DNA of 64,000 nt from Centroberyx gerrardi (Eukaryota; Chordata; Actinopteri; Beryciformes; Berycidae), in contig NC_136012.1 of NCBI RefSeq assembly GCF_048128805.1, positions 10,576,621 to 10,640,620 on the forward strand, in the 5' to 3' direction. The position numbers and the translations under genes were made by a program. Of the stretch, positions 1 through 11,546 are shown piece by piece. Under the pieces are notes generated by a model that ran no database searches, was not told where the DNA came from, and worked only from the letters and a program-made list of their open reading frames with translations. Position 1 is the first letter of the stretch. Every line of letters starts with the position of its first letter.

Positions 1-1119
1 TCAAACTAAAGGGCTGCCTCTCTACTCACAATGTCAGTCTGCTGCCGATTGGTCTTCTGTGAGAAACTTGAGGTAGTATACTCAATTACCAAGGGCCTGT
101 TGTTTGTGGATCCAACTCCTAAGGAACTGGAGCTGGACCTGGAGTCATCAAATACATGGTGCTTGGTGGGGGGAACCAGCTACCAACTGATACATGGATG
201 GGATATTTAAGTTTTCATTTTGGCAAAACATTAAGGTATGGGTGCAATGTACACAAATTTGATTGTGCCCTCGTGCTTACTTGGTCAGTGGAATGATGTG
301 CAATTTAGCCCTAAAAGTCATAATCAAAGTATTGGAGGCTGAAGTCCTCAGTGATACCACAGGCTTCCATCACTGCCACATTCAGCTCTCTTCAGCTCTA
401 GTGTGGCTGATCTTATGATGTTACTACTGCAGTGTGTCCATGTAAATATGATTCAGTGGAGATAATGTAACCAGGTGGTAAAAGGTCCAATGAGGAAATA
501 TATTCAGACCATGTATACACTATACATATATTGGTAATGTTACTGTCTCCTTCCATTAAGGTCGATATCCCTTTAAAAACATATTTGTTATGGTTAGGTC
601 ATCACGCAGCAGGAAAAAGTTGTTGTTCTGTCCATGCTTAAATGCCTGCCAGCTGCTGGTCACTACAGAATGATAACATTTTTCTACTTTAACTTTTAAT
701 TAAGTTTCAATTAAAAGAATATCCTGTGCATACTTCCCTGGGATTTATAAAAACTAGATTGGAAGATTGGAGCAAAGCAGTAACTAAAGCGTTATCATGG
801 CCTCAAACTATTAAAGGTCAGGCATCAAATTATTGGCCAAATTATAGCACCAAACTTGTTCAGAAACTGGACTTAAATTATGTAATCAATGACTACCAAA
901 GAGTTGGCATTTGGAGCATGCACCAGTAACAAGACACAAACAAGACATGAGGTAGGAGTGCTTTTATTATTATTTTAGTAATTTTCTTTAATGGCCCTTG
1001 GAGTGCCATTCATGGTGTGACCTGTTATGATTTGCTCCATATGATTGTTACGAAATGCACATTTGGCTTATAAATAAAGAGCAACTGGGATTTGACCGGT
1101 GTGGTACAGTCAAATGTAC
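1..1119. other. Non-coding flank, nothing recognised
   Basis: AT-rich sequence with only short, unsupported open frames on both strands. No repeat boundary or RNA gene is recognised. Confidence 0.5.
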
Positions 1120-1233
1120 AAATGACCATACAATACTCCAAATAGCTCATGCAGCATAATCCAAGTGTCCTGAAGCACTGTGGTTCCAAAAGTCCAATAG
1201 TTACCTCATTATCTCCTAATTTTTCCGCACTTA
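1120..1233. repeat. Outer inverted repeat, left copy
   Basis: About 110 bp (AATGACCATAC … CCAAAAGTCCAATAGTTACC … TTATCTCCTAA) that recurs in inverse orientation at 9765-9863. Between these outer copies and the inner termini the two sides do not match. Confidence 0.65.
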
Positions 1234-2430
1234 GAGAGCTCTGGTCGCCCTACAGGCATCTGGTGTAAGAGTCATGCTGCCTTCATGTGTTCCTCGTAAG
1301 CTCCTTCTTCCAAGGTTTACAGTCATACATACCCAGGTCAAAAAGTAGTATACTTTAGTGTATTAGAAATATAATTTAAGTATACAAAAGTTATTACAAG
1401 TATACTTTTACTTTTTGTGCTTAATTTAAAGTATATTTAACATGTACTTTTAAAAAGTGTACTTCAAAATAGATGTCATTAAGTTCAACTTCAATGTACT
1501 AAAAATAAATATACTAATTCTGCAATACTTAAAGTGGTATTTCAGTGAACTTATAAAAAGTGTACTTTATTGTAAGTGTATTGTAAATTTTACGTAAGTG
1601 TACTTTTAAAAAGTATACTAAATTGCAAATACTTATAGTGGTAATTTAGTGTACTTATCAAAAGTATACTTATTTTCAAGTCCTTTGTAATACACTATTA
1701 GTATGCTTTGTTAAAGTGTCCTTTAATTTCACTTCATTAGAAGTGTATTTAAGTATACTTACAAACAGTGCACTTTAATGTTAGTTCATTTTAAGCTGTA
1801 CTTCAGTGTACTTTGAAAAAGTACATTAAATTGCAAATACTTATAGTGGTAATTTAGTGTACTTATGAAATTAATTTTGCTAAAAGTGTATTGTAGTATA
1901 CTTACATGAAGAGTACTTTATTCTAAGGAAAAGAACCAACCTTCTCTGGAAAGGTTGAGGCCTTCCTTGATGCCCCGTCAAATAAGTCTTGTTCAATATG
2001 GAGGAATTACATATACACTCAGAAATAGGGGTACAGTACAGGTCCATTTCTGTCCCTACAGGTACACTTGTTCCTAATGTACCCTCAAAGGTATGCTAGT
2101 GGACCTTAACATACTAATTGTGTACCTTTTTTTTTTTTTTTACACCTAAAAGGTACACAGACATTTCTGACAGCAAAAGGTACACATTTGTACCATTTTA
2201 CCTCCAATTTAAGGTACAATAAGAGCATGCAAATTTGTCAGTATCATATGTATAGATTTAGGGGTTCGGGGGGAGTTAGGGGCTTTATCAGTTTAATGTG
2301 CAGTTTTATTTTAATACAGCTCTGTCTGTACGGTCTGCATATGAGTCAGTGAGGCTGGCTTACTTAAAAGCTTAGCTTGCTGAACATTTGTCATTTTCAG
2401 GTGTTTTTTGATTATAGTTCAGAAAACACA

Positions 2431-2449
2431 CTGCCAGCAGGGGGCGGTA
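2431..2449 (+). promoter_or_regulatory. CTCF-type motif in the BEN-gene promoter region
   Basis: Reads CTGCCAGCAGGGGGCGGTA, very close to the CTCF core consensus (CCASYAGRKGGC). It lies about 150 bp upstream of the exon-1 ATG and 14 kb beyond the last protocadherin constant exon. Confidence 0.65.
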
Positions 2450-2585
2450 GGACGACTTTCCCGGCTATCGGGATTTTGACCCCCCGCCCCCTGCCCCCTT
2501 TCAAAACTAACGGTCAGCCTTCATCTCAGCCGTTTGGTACTGCGCGCTCTCACAGTGGTGCCCTCGGGTGTAAAGTGGTGCCAAA

Positions 2586-2678
2586 ATGTCTAGTTTATCG
2601 AGTTTGTCAACGGATGGGCTCATTAAAACACCAATAGAAGCTGAAATACAAGTGACGAAGAGGCACAGAAATTCAGGG
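2586..2678 (+). CDS. Putative first coding exon of the BEN-domain gene
   Basis: ATG at 2586 opens 31 codons (MSSLSSLSTDGLIKTPIEAE …) and ends at a good donor GGG|GTAAGT. It follows a short GC-rich segment (2430-2580) that looks like a promoter. The link to the downstream exons is inferred from order and strand. The next exon-like segment near 4164 is not in a compatible frame, so exon 1 may belong to a broken or incompletely recognised transcript. Confidence 0.4.
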
Positions 2679-4163
2679 GTAAGTTAACTCTTAAGATCTT
2701 TGTAACTAGCATGCTCTAATTATGCTAATGTTAGCTAAGTAGCAAGGCTAATCATCTTTTCATCGTGTGTGAAATCATTCTACCAATTCAGGATTGCACA
2801 ACATGGCTTGTTGCTAAAATAAGATGAGTCTGTAGGTACACGTTATTTCAGGAGCGATTTTATCATCCACCTACACAGGTTTTGGTTAATATAGAAATTC
2901 TAGCCAGCTAGCTAAAGTTAGCCACATACTAGCACATAGCTAGCTAGGTTAGTTATTGAGCTAACCTAAAAGAGTTAACCAAGAGCGGGAAAACATGGAG
3001 ATAGATTTGAATCAATACAGCCTTGGACTTGCGTGCATTTTTCAGGCTAAGTGGAAATGCAGTATTCTTAAAAAAAATAATTCAGATTTCAAAAGATAGC
3101 TAAAGATAGCTAAATTGAAATCACAAGTTCAGCCATAGCGTTTTTTTCCTTAAATATCTAACAGGCGGCTCATTGCTTAGCCTATTTCTACCAGTCCCCA
3201 CTCATATGCTCCAATGGAGTTAAGTTAACTTGGGCAATGTTGACAGAGCAACTAATGTTAATCCTCTAAATGTACATAGCCTAATGCTATGCCTGCCCCT
3301 TATACGTTAGTTATAGCCTTTATTAAAATCCTTCAATAGAATTTTGGATAGTGTTAACATCTGATGTAAAAGTTGCTGAAAATCTTTTCTCAAGGAGAGA
3401 ACGAGAGAACTATTTTTTTTTTAGTGGTCTACCACTCAGACCTCAGAGTGTGTGTGTTTCTAAAGGCGCATTGAGTGGATGAGAGGCAGAGAGCTACCCC
3501 TGCTTCCCCTTAATAGTGTTTTTTTTGTGCATATGGCAAGCATAGCGATTTAGTTATACAACAGTTGCATCAAAAAGAGGTATTCCCATTATGTAAGCTG
3601 GCCAACATCATTCTTACATTTAGAACGGAAATAAAATACCGATCTGCCACCCGATCGCCTTTTGGTCATGTTTAAGACAGCCTTGCTTGTTTTTACAGTA
3701 TAAACATATGTATATAGGGGTTCTTTCTTGTGTCCTTGGATAGTAAGACATTTAAAACAATGACACAATTTGTAGATTGGTAGGCTGCATAATGTTAGAC
3801 TGTCAGCTGAGGATAATTTCAAACCCCTCACATCATATAAATGATTCAACTGGTGACAAGTTTATTTAGTGATGGTGCCAACCTAATTGTTTATGAGGTA
3901 ATGTCAGCTATAGGGAATTTGCTTTTATTTAAACGTTTATTGAGTATGCTAAGATTACATCATTTATAACTTAATTAGGCTAATAGTTGAATTAAAACTT
4001 CTTAAAAACATCCATTTTCTAAATATATTTTGATGCTTGAATGAAATAAGGGATATGCAGATGCCTTACATTATATGACCCTGTATCAGTTAACTAGTTC
4101 ATCTGTGTGCACATGTGTACGCCTATGCTAATGATTGTGTATGTGTTTGTTTTTGCATCTCAG

Positions 4164-4801
4164 ACAATGAAGTGGATGGAGAGACTGTGACTGTGTCTGG
4201 AGATTGCAGAGGGGACTGTAGGGCATACTGAAAAAATACCCATTCTTAAGAACACCTTCTGGGGTAAGTATAACAAAACGACCTAAATAATATAGGGGTG
4301 AATACCACTTACACTCATTGCTTGTTGCAAGTTGAGCTGTTTTGAAATTGCAGGTCATGTCTGTTAGTTAGGGATGGAAGGGTGCACAAAAAAAGCAATA
4401 GAATAATTAAGACAATTAGACCTTACCTTACTGCTTCCTCAATATCCTACAGTGTTTAGCCTATGGGTCAGCTACACAAAATAGTATTGCAGGGTTTTTT
4501 CCTTCTTCCAAAATTGCCATTGATTGAGATTTGGCCTGGTAACTCCAGAGTGAGGTTTGCAACATTTCATTATCATCATCAAATATTAGCTATGAGTTAA
4601 TGAGGTATTCAGTGTTGTAATAGTTACTGTTTTATCATTTTACAGTTTGATGAGGTCGAGCACATCCACCCTTCAACAGGCTACATCTGTCACCGCTTCA
4701 GTGAGAGTTTCACCAGTGTACTACCAAATGTGCTGAAACTGGATCAGGGGAAATCGCCATTAACAGCTACACAAGGAGACAAGAGAGGATGCCCTAGCTG
4801 A
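4164..4801 (+). pseudogene. Two decayed exon-like segments of the BEN-gene region
   Basis: A segment at 4164-4263 lies between a CAG acceptor and a GTAAGT donor, but its frames meet stops. A second segment, 4646-4801, follows TTTTACAG and encodes FDEVEHIHPSTGYICHRFSE … up to a TGA. The protein is unrecognised. The stops suggest decay or an alternative 3' end. They lie upstream of the intact 3' exons. Confidence 0.35.
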
Positions 4802-5427
4802 GCATCTACCAAGTACTGACAGTAATCTGTTATGCTACTTGTAACTAATGTACTTGCACTTGCTTAGACTACTTTTTAATTTGGTTGGGGTAGCATTGGT
4901 GCTCCCAACTTAAAAAAACTGACAAGGCCCTATGAAATGTGAATTGAATGAAAGGGTAGTAAATAGGATTTTGACTAATTCAGTTTACATACTGTATTTT
5001 TCTGTTAGCGATTTTGAGTATTGACACATACAAATTGTTTAATTCAGTTCAGGGTCCAAAATTAACTTTTTGGCTTACCTGCCAAGGTGGCTGGTAGATG
5101 AAAAAAATTACCAGCTAGACAAATTTTTTACCAGCCAAAAATAATAAATTGCTTTTTACTATTGCTATTTGCTATTATTACTATTTAGCATGTCATCTTG
5201 GTCTCATATGCGATTCTCAATCAATATTATAGTAGTGTGCAGTAATAATAGTAGTAATATTAACAGTATGCAGAAATATTAATTCAACTGTTTCAGCACT
5301 AAAGTGTAACACATTTGAATTAATAAATTCAGTGGTATTCGCCTTTGTGCAAGAAGGATCACTTATTAAGGAGTTTGAGAATATAACAATTATAGAGGAA
5401 TTAACAATAACAAGAAAAAATAAGTAA

Positions 5428-6345
5428 AGGCCCATTCACATCTAGAACAATAACTGTAAAGATAACTATAACTATAAAAAGATTTAAATCATTATAAGTA
5501 AATAGAATGTCTGTGTTCACACTACAACTGTAACTAATAAAAACATCCAAAACGACAACTATAACTATATTCTTGGTTCCATCTCAGAGCGATTTTTCTA
5601 AAACATTTTCAACCAATCAAACTAAAGTTCTACAAAGAAGGAGTGGGAGAGTTCAGTAGTTCACTGCAGTGATTGAGCTGCTGCTGAGGAACTGATTACA
5701 GAAGTCCAGAGGAACCCGGCGCTGTTTGACAAAGACCATCGCCTCTAAAAATGTTGAAAAGAAATGTGACATACTGGTCGGGATCGGAATAGCTCTTGGG
5801 ATTAGCGGTAAGGCTGTTTACTGACCTGGAAGCTAGTTAAATCGCTACCTTTTGCTAGCATGATGCTAAGAAAATAGCATAATCTCTTGGTCAACCTGAC
5901 CGCAAATGCACTATTATCCTATGTTTTCAGTATGACCGGGAGGGAACAACATACCCCTCCAGCATCCTGTTGAAACCCGTTTAGCCACGGTGACGTTCAG
6001 GTGTTTCTCTCAACATGGGCTACAGGAGACTTGACTCTTTGATCCACAGTAGATGTGGTGTGCAGAGTCTCCTACTGGTAAAGAAATGAATAGCTTCACT
6101 TGGTGACCATTAGTACCATTAGCTCTCATATAAACAAAGCACAATAATGTTATGAAAGCGCTATAAAAGAGCATTATTATCTGCCATCTCCTCTCTCTTT
6201 TGCAGCAATGCATGAACCCAAATCCTTCGGCTATGTCGTTATTTACTTTAGCGAGCGAGTAAAATAAAAGCACGTCGGTAAAGTAATCATGCTCCATTTT
6301 TTCTCTGAATATTCGGCACCGATATCGTTGTAGTGTGAACGGCCT
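5428..6345. mobile_element. Nested inverted-repeat element inside the hAT element
   Basis: The left end AGGCCCATTCACATCTAGAAC and right end (complement AGGCCGTTCACACTACAAC) are similar inverted termini. The left end leads into an ATAACTATAACTATAA repeat. A target duplication is not evident. Confidence 0.5.
5681..5815 (+). pseudogene. MADF-domain exon remnant with frameshift
   Basis: The plus strand encodes EELITEVQRNPALFDKDHRL in one frame. After what looks like a one-base loss it continues NVEKKCDILVGIGIALGISG in another, up to a GGTAAGG donor. This resembles the first half of a MADF (Myb/SANT-like) DNA-binding domain, found in host regulators and beside some DNA transposases. The usual tryptophan of the WxxI motif is absent (ILVGIG). 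Broken and probably non-functional. Confidence 0.55.
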
Positions 6346-6761
6346 GAAGTTCGCCTGTTTTCTTTCTCTTTCCTGGGGGCTCCACTCCCGCAATAAATCT
6401 CCACATGGTTGGGTTTGTTTCAACTGCCCGGATGACAACAAAGACCTCACGTACTGTAACAAAAAAATCGCGTGGTTTGATGACTGACGCAATTACGTAC
6501 TACGCACAACACGCAGCATGGCAGATCTAGCAGATTGAAGTGACAGCAAACCAGCAGCTTTCTCCAGCACTTGTAGGAAATTCATTTTTTTCTACCGGCC
6601 AGAGTGGCGGGTGGTCTCCATAATTTACTCGCCAAAGACTAAATTTACCCGCATTTGGCGACTGGCGAGTGTTAATTTTGGACCCTGATTCAGTTACATT
6701 AAAAAGTATATCCTTGAAAAAAAATTATTGAAGTAAAAGTTGTGTGTAATGTGTATTGTAG

Positions 6762-8734
6762 GAATCGACTCCATGGCTGGGCTTCTCCTCCCATACATCT
6801 TCAAAGAGAAGATTGATCACTACATCACTCTGGGCGAGGTATGTATTGGTAATGTCACATGATACTGACTGGCAGAACCGCCATAAATCCATGTACTCAA
6901 ACACAATACTCACATACTCTGTTTACATACTGTTTACATTGAGGGAGTTATTGGTCACTGTAATCATTCCTCATATCCATACCAGTTGTAAAGAGATCCC
7001 TTCCTAATGCAATTCCAATGTAAGTGATGGGGGACAAAATTCTGTGTAAAAATATATTGTAAAGTTCAAGTTAAAGCTAATATGAAGTGTCAACAGTGTG
7101 TGTTAGACTAATCAAGTGGATATCTTCCAAAGTTACAGTCTTTTTGAGAAGGTATCTCTTCAGGGCCAGCATGGAGAGGAGGAACAGCGACCAATAACTA
7201 ATTACTCTACATATGGGCATGTGAGTTTTGTTTTAAGACAGACTTGAAAAAATGTGATCTACCCTCGTAAGACCTGGCCAAACCATGCAGTTGCATGTGA
7301 TGTTATACTTTTGTCCACATTTACTAACATGAGACAAATTTACACTGAAGATTTCTCCTTAACTTTACCATTGTATATTAGCATTGTAGTATTATCTCCT
7401 GTATTCAACTTTTTATGGTTGAACCAAACCTTTACCTACTATACCCAACTTGAACCTTGCCTTGATGCAAGTCTGAATTTGGTGCCTTAGCACAGCAAAA
7501 TCAAGAAAAGAATAATAATAATAATAAAGATTTAATGTTAACAACAGCCATGCAGTACTTAATAAAGACACTGTAAACTACAAACAGAACTAGGTGCCAG
7601 TGCTGCCATAACTCTATGTAATTAAGCATACTTGCAACTGCATTTTTTTCTTGTAGAGCTTCCTGGGATCGTTGCCTCACTCAAAGATGTCTTTGAGACC
7701 ATGAGAAGAGGCTCATCTTTCAGCTCAAGTTCAAGCCCAAGTTCCAGTGAGCTGTGTATCCCTGGATGCTCAGAAATGGTTAGAAAAGTCCTTACGAGCA
7801 CTTCAGAAAATATAGTGTCATAGTGCCTGCTTTGTATTGTGTGTGATTCATTGTTATAATACCCCTGCCTGTTTCTTTTTCTACCCAGATTGCACTCGCT
7901 GATTCTGATGTTACAGTCCCCAAAAGGATGTTTGAGAGACTCAACAAATCACGAGTTTCTCTTTTCACCCAAGACTTGGCCACGCTGATTTTTGGAAAAG
8001 ACACACTGGCCAAATCCACACTCACAGGGAAATCAGGCATTCAAACGGCAAAGGACCAGTTGGACCCTCACAAAGTCATTGTGCTCATAGGTATGTGTGG
8101 ATCCTATATTGGTATTCATGTAGGTAATCATTGGCTTGATACCTTTGTACTTAAACACAGTTAAACTAATTCACAAATTGGTTGATGTGGTACTGGAATG
8201 CCATGTAGACTTGGCAGGGGTACTGCAAGACTTATTCATTTTGATTATTCATTGTACCTATTTAATAACATTTCATCATATATGAACTCCTAGGCTGAAT
8301 TTACATTAACAATGTTTTTGTATTACATTTCCATTCATGTTAACATAAAAGAACTAAGCATTAAATGGGTTGGCTGCTGTGTGGACAAACATTTCACCCT
8401 GAAAGGATGCCATTTTAAAAAATTAAGAACGACTGCTGTAACTTGAAAATATAGGTTTCTACTTACAAATGGTTACCTTTCAAAAGGACACCAGATCGTG
8501 GTGCCATATTGTGTTACAGCAACTTTGAAGCAAAATGAAAAAATGTTCCTCTTGTAGACTGCACATAAAATAAGGGTACACTGATTTCAGTGGTTAATTT
8601 TGCTTTTATATTAAAAAAAATGTCTCTTTGTCCCTTCCACAGACACCGTGATAAAGCAGTTTCCAAATACCACAGTGTCTGAAGTGGGAGCCCTCATTCG
8701 CAGAAAATGCAACGAGTCCTACTCAGAAAACTGA
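6762..8734 (+). CDS. BEN-domain protein, five 3' exons that splice in frame
   Basis: Five exons join without a stop: 6762-6838 (IDSMAGLLLPYIFKEKIDHY …), 7164-7220, 7659-7778 (LPGIVASLKDVFETMRRG and a Ser-rich stretch), 7889-8090 and 8643-8734, each with AG/GT borders. The last two form a BEN domain: SLFTQDLATLIFGKDTLAKS, then LTGKSG, LDPHKV, DTVIKQFP and ALIRRKCNES before TGA. BEN domains bind DNA or chromatin proteins. An ATTAAA signal lies near 9138. The exon at 7659 needs the second of two AG acceptors to keep frame. The gene sits inside an inverted-terminus element, so it may be transposon-borne or a host gene captured by one. The 5' part is uncertain, so a complete product cannot be assured. 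Confidence 0.6.
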
Positions 8735-9764
8735 CCCTCCACTGGAAGGATGAAGATGGTGACATTTAAGTTTTAGTTTCTGTGTTTGGTTCAACCATTT
8801 GTACGCTTGCCTTGAGTTTGTAAAAAATGCACTTTATTTCTGCACTTAATTATTTTTTAGATTCTTATATTTTTTGTGCAGGACATTGCAATGTGAGGCA
8901 TGCCTCTAAGAAAATCATTCTTGTTTTGCATTAATGATGACATATTCATTGTTTACATTTCAGTAATAGAGGTATGTTTGAAATGTGCTACAAATTGCTC
9001 TGTTTAAAGTAGCTCGGCCATACCATCTCACTGATCAATATATTATTTTAATTTATTTTTGGTCAAGATGTGATATGTGCTGTACTTGTTATGTACACAG
9101 GGAATTTATTTTTTGACTGTAATGTACACAACAAGATCTACATTAAAGTGTTTCTAGTGTTCTGTGTGTGTGTGTGTGTTGGTTTTAAAATATATTTTCT
9201 ACTGCTTTTTATTGTACTGGAGTAGTAGTATATTTTTAATGCAGTAATAATGAGCTATTGAATGGTTTTAAAAAACAGCTTTTTATTATACTAATAGTGG
9301 CTCTTGGAGTATACTGGTAATAAATTACTAATGAACTGATATCCTATTGAAAGTGTCCATGGAACACATTGATATGAAACTTAAGATATACTCAGAGAGT
9401 ACCTCAAATACGACAGAAAAGGGTATTTTAAATGTAATTTAAAGTAATACATTTCAATTACAATAAAGGTACTTAAAGTTGTTCCATTTTAACACAACTA
9501 AGTACATTAAAATATATTGCAATTAGCTTAAAATTGAACTTAAGCATTTCTAAAAGAACACTTAACATACTTAAAGTTGTTCCAAAATAACACACTTAGT
9601 ATAGCACAATTAAAATGTATTAAGTACATCGAAGAAAAGCACAACTTAAGTATATTTCTTTTTCACCTGGGTACAACTCATTGTGTATCCAAGTACTTTT
9701 TAGTCAGAAATAACAAAATGGACCCTGAAACAAAAGTAGTTTTAGAAACCAAGTGGTGCAGAAC

Positions 9765-10040
9765 AAGTGCAGAAATCTAGGAGATAATGAGGTAAATATT
9801 GGACTTTTGGATGGAACACTTGGAGTATGCTGCACAAGCTGTTTGGAGTAAATTTATGGTCATTTTTTGCCCTTTTTGGAACCAGGACCCAGTCACTTTA
9901 GTTCTTTTGGAGAAGGCTGAGACAGAGCAGCGCTAGCAAACTCGCTGGTTGTGTTGATATACAAACTTCACCAGTCTTTCGACTAATGTGGGTGAGTAGA
10001 TTATGAACAAATTTTCATTTTTGGGTGAACTATTCCTTTA
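9765..10040. repeat. Outer inverted repeat, right copy, within a common fish repeat
   Basis: 9765-9863 is the inverse partner of 1120-1233. The repeat seems to continue to about 10040, ending on the minus strand with AAAGGAATAGTTCACCC, a word common in fish interspersed repeats. Confidence 0.55.
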
Positions 10041-11512
10041 ACAGATTGAAAGTGACTATTGAATATTCCCTGGTGGCTGGACAATGCAGTCTCTCTGCTG
10101 AACTCTCTTAATTGTGGTTTCTGGATTTGGAAGAGGTTGATGTCCTCTTCCCTCTGGCTGCTGGTGAAGAACTCATACGGAAGATATGAACACCATATGA
10201 ACTGTTTTGGAGACATTTTTCAGGATCCACAAAGCTAAACTGGCATAGGAGCCTGAAGAATTACAAAGTTCAAATAAATATTTTCACACTAGGATACAAA
10301 AATAAAATGTGTTTTGTTGTTGTCGCTAACGTGAACCTAAATGTTGTTTAGTACAGTTTGTGTGCGAAATGGTCGCCATGGTTTGACAGTGTTCGTAACT
10401 GTGTTAACCACAAAAAAACTGTTTTAAGTGAGGAGTTTGCGTTTGTCAAAAATCTCAAAAGAAAGGAAATTCAATTGTCCATCACCAATCCTAACTTCAG
10501 CCTGCTCTCCTTCGAGGTGTATCAGCACAGAGTTTTGACAACTGTTACAGTCCTATGCTAGCCTACTCACCACTGGGCAGAAACCTTCTCTCAAAGAAGC
10601 TCCCTCTACACTTGGTATTCTTTTGATGTGAAAAAAGAACAAGGAGAGGCTGGTGTAAATTGCACATGCACTGGTGTGTCATGTTTTTAAAGAATGTAGT
10701 CTTGTGTTGCTTGATGGTTTGCCATGTTGGGTGGCAGATGTGTTGTCTCCTCCTTTATTACTTTTGCACAGTTATGGCATCAGCTGAAATTGTCCAAGGT
10801 GGCAGTGCAGAAATGAATAATGGACTGGACTGCTGCCCAATTTTGAACTTTTAGGTTAATTTAATTGACACAATTAAATGCAAACCCCCCCAAAAGGACA
10901 AAATCTATACATCACATCAAATAAAAATAAAAAAATACTACTAAGGTGATGAACTCATTAATTTTCACTTTTATATGCATTTGCTTTGTATTAGTGTGTG
11001 TTGTCTGGTCATTGCTACAACATTTCCCTGCTCCATCTATACTTTCTTCAAGGACACACCCTCTCTTGGACCCCTGAGATGGATTGGAATTCTTAACTTG
11101 CTCCTCCACATGTGATAAAGAGGGAAAATTTTGCTTTCCTAGTTGTTTAATCACGTTATTTCATAGAGTGTCTCCCATGACCTTGTCTACTACTTATATT
11201 TAACCAGGTAGGTCAATTAAGATCACATTTGCATTTATTATGGCAGCCTGTCACAAATTTACTGTCACTTCATTTTCAACCTGTCTTGCCCCACTGTCTC
11301 TCCCTCTTTCATTAGCTTCCTTGCACTCTCTCACACGCTCTATGTCTCTATAGTGAAGTCGAGTGCTGTTATGGCCACAGGCTGGATTTATTACGCACTT
11401 TAATCTCTCCATCTTCATCCTCCCTGTTTCCAAGTCACCCTGTTTGCCTTCCTCAGCAGGATGTTGGTTTTGCTGAGTCACTGCAGCTGGCAACATCACC
11501 AACCAACACACC

Positions 11513-11546
<34 letters not shown>

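Larger units (their letters stand above)
5050..6687. mobile_element. hAT-like non-autonomous element, 1638 bp, with perfect 8-bp target duplication
   Basis: It starts CAGGGTCCAAAATTAAC and ends with the complement, GTTAATTTTGGACCCTG. It is flanked on both sides by ATTCAGTT (5042-5049 and 6688-6695). Length, termini and 8-bp duplication fit a hAT transposon. It is inserted in an intron of the BEN gene. It carries a nested inverted-repeat element and a broken MADF-like exon, and no hAT transposase was recognised. Confidence 0.88.
1330..9673. mobile_element. 8.3-kb inverted-terminus element enclosing a BEN-domain gene
   Basis: The left end TACCCAGGTCAAAAAGTAGT (1330-) is matched in inverse orientation at the right end (9648-9673; complement TACCCAGGTGAAAAAGAAAT). 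Both ends lead inward into AGTATACTT/TTAAGTA-rich subterminal repeats: a roughly 105-bp degenerate tandem unit at 1345-1925 and related units at 9420-9650. No clear target-site duplication is seen and no transposase is recognised. The termini and subterminal repeats support a DNA transposon; the coding content is the BEN gene. Confidence 0.6.

Noticed and set aside
6010..6492. 160-codon minus-strand frame inside the hAT element
   Set aside because: No recognisable domain, and it lies in non-autonomous repeat sequence; probably chance.
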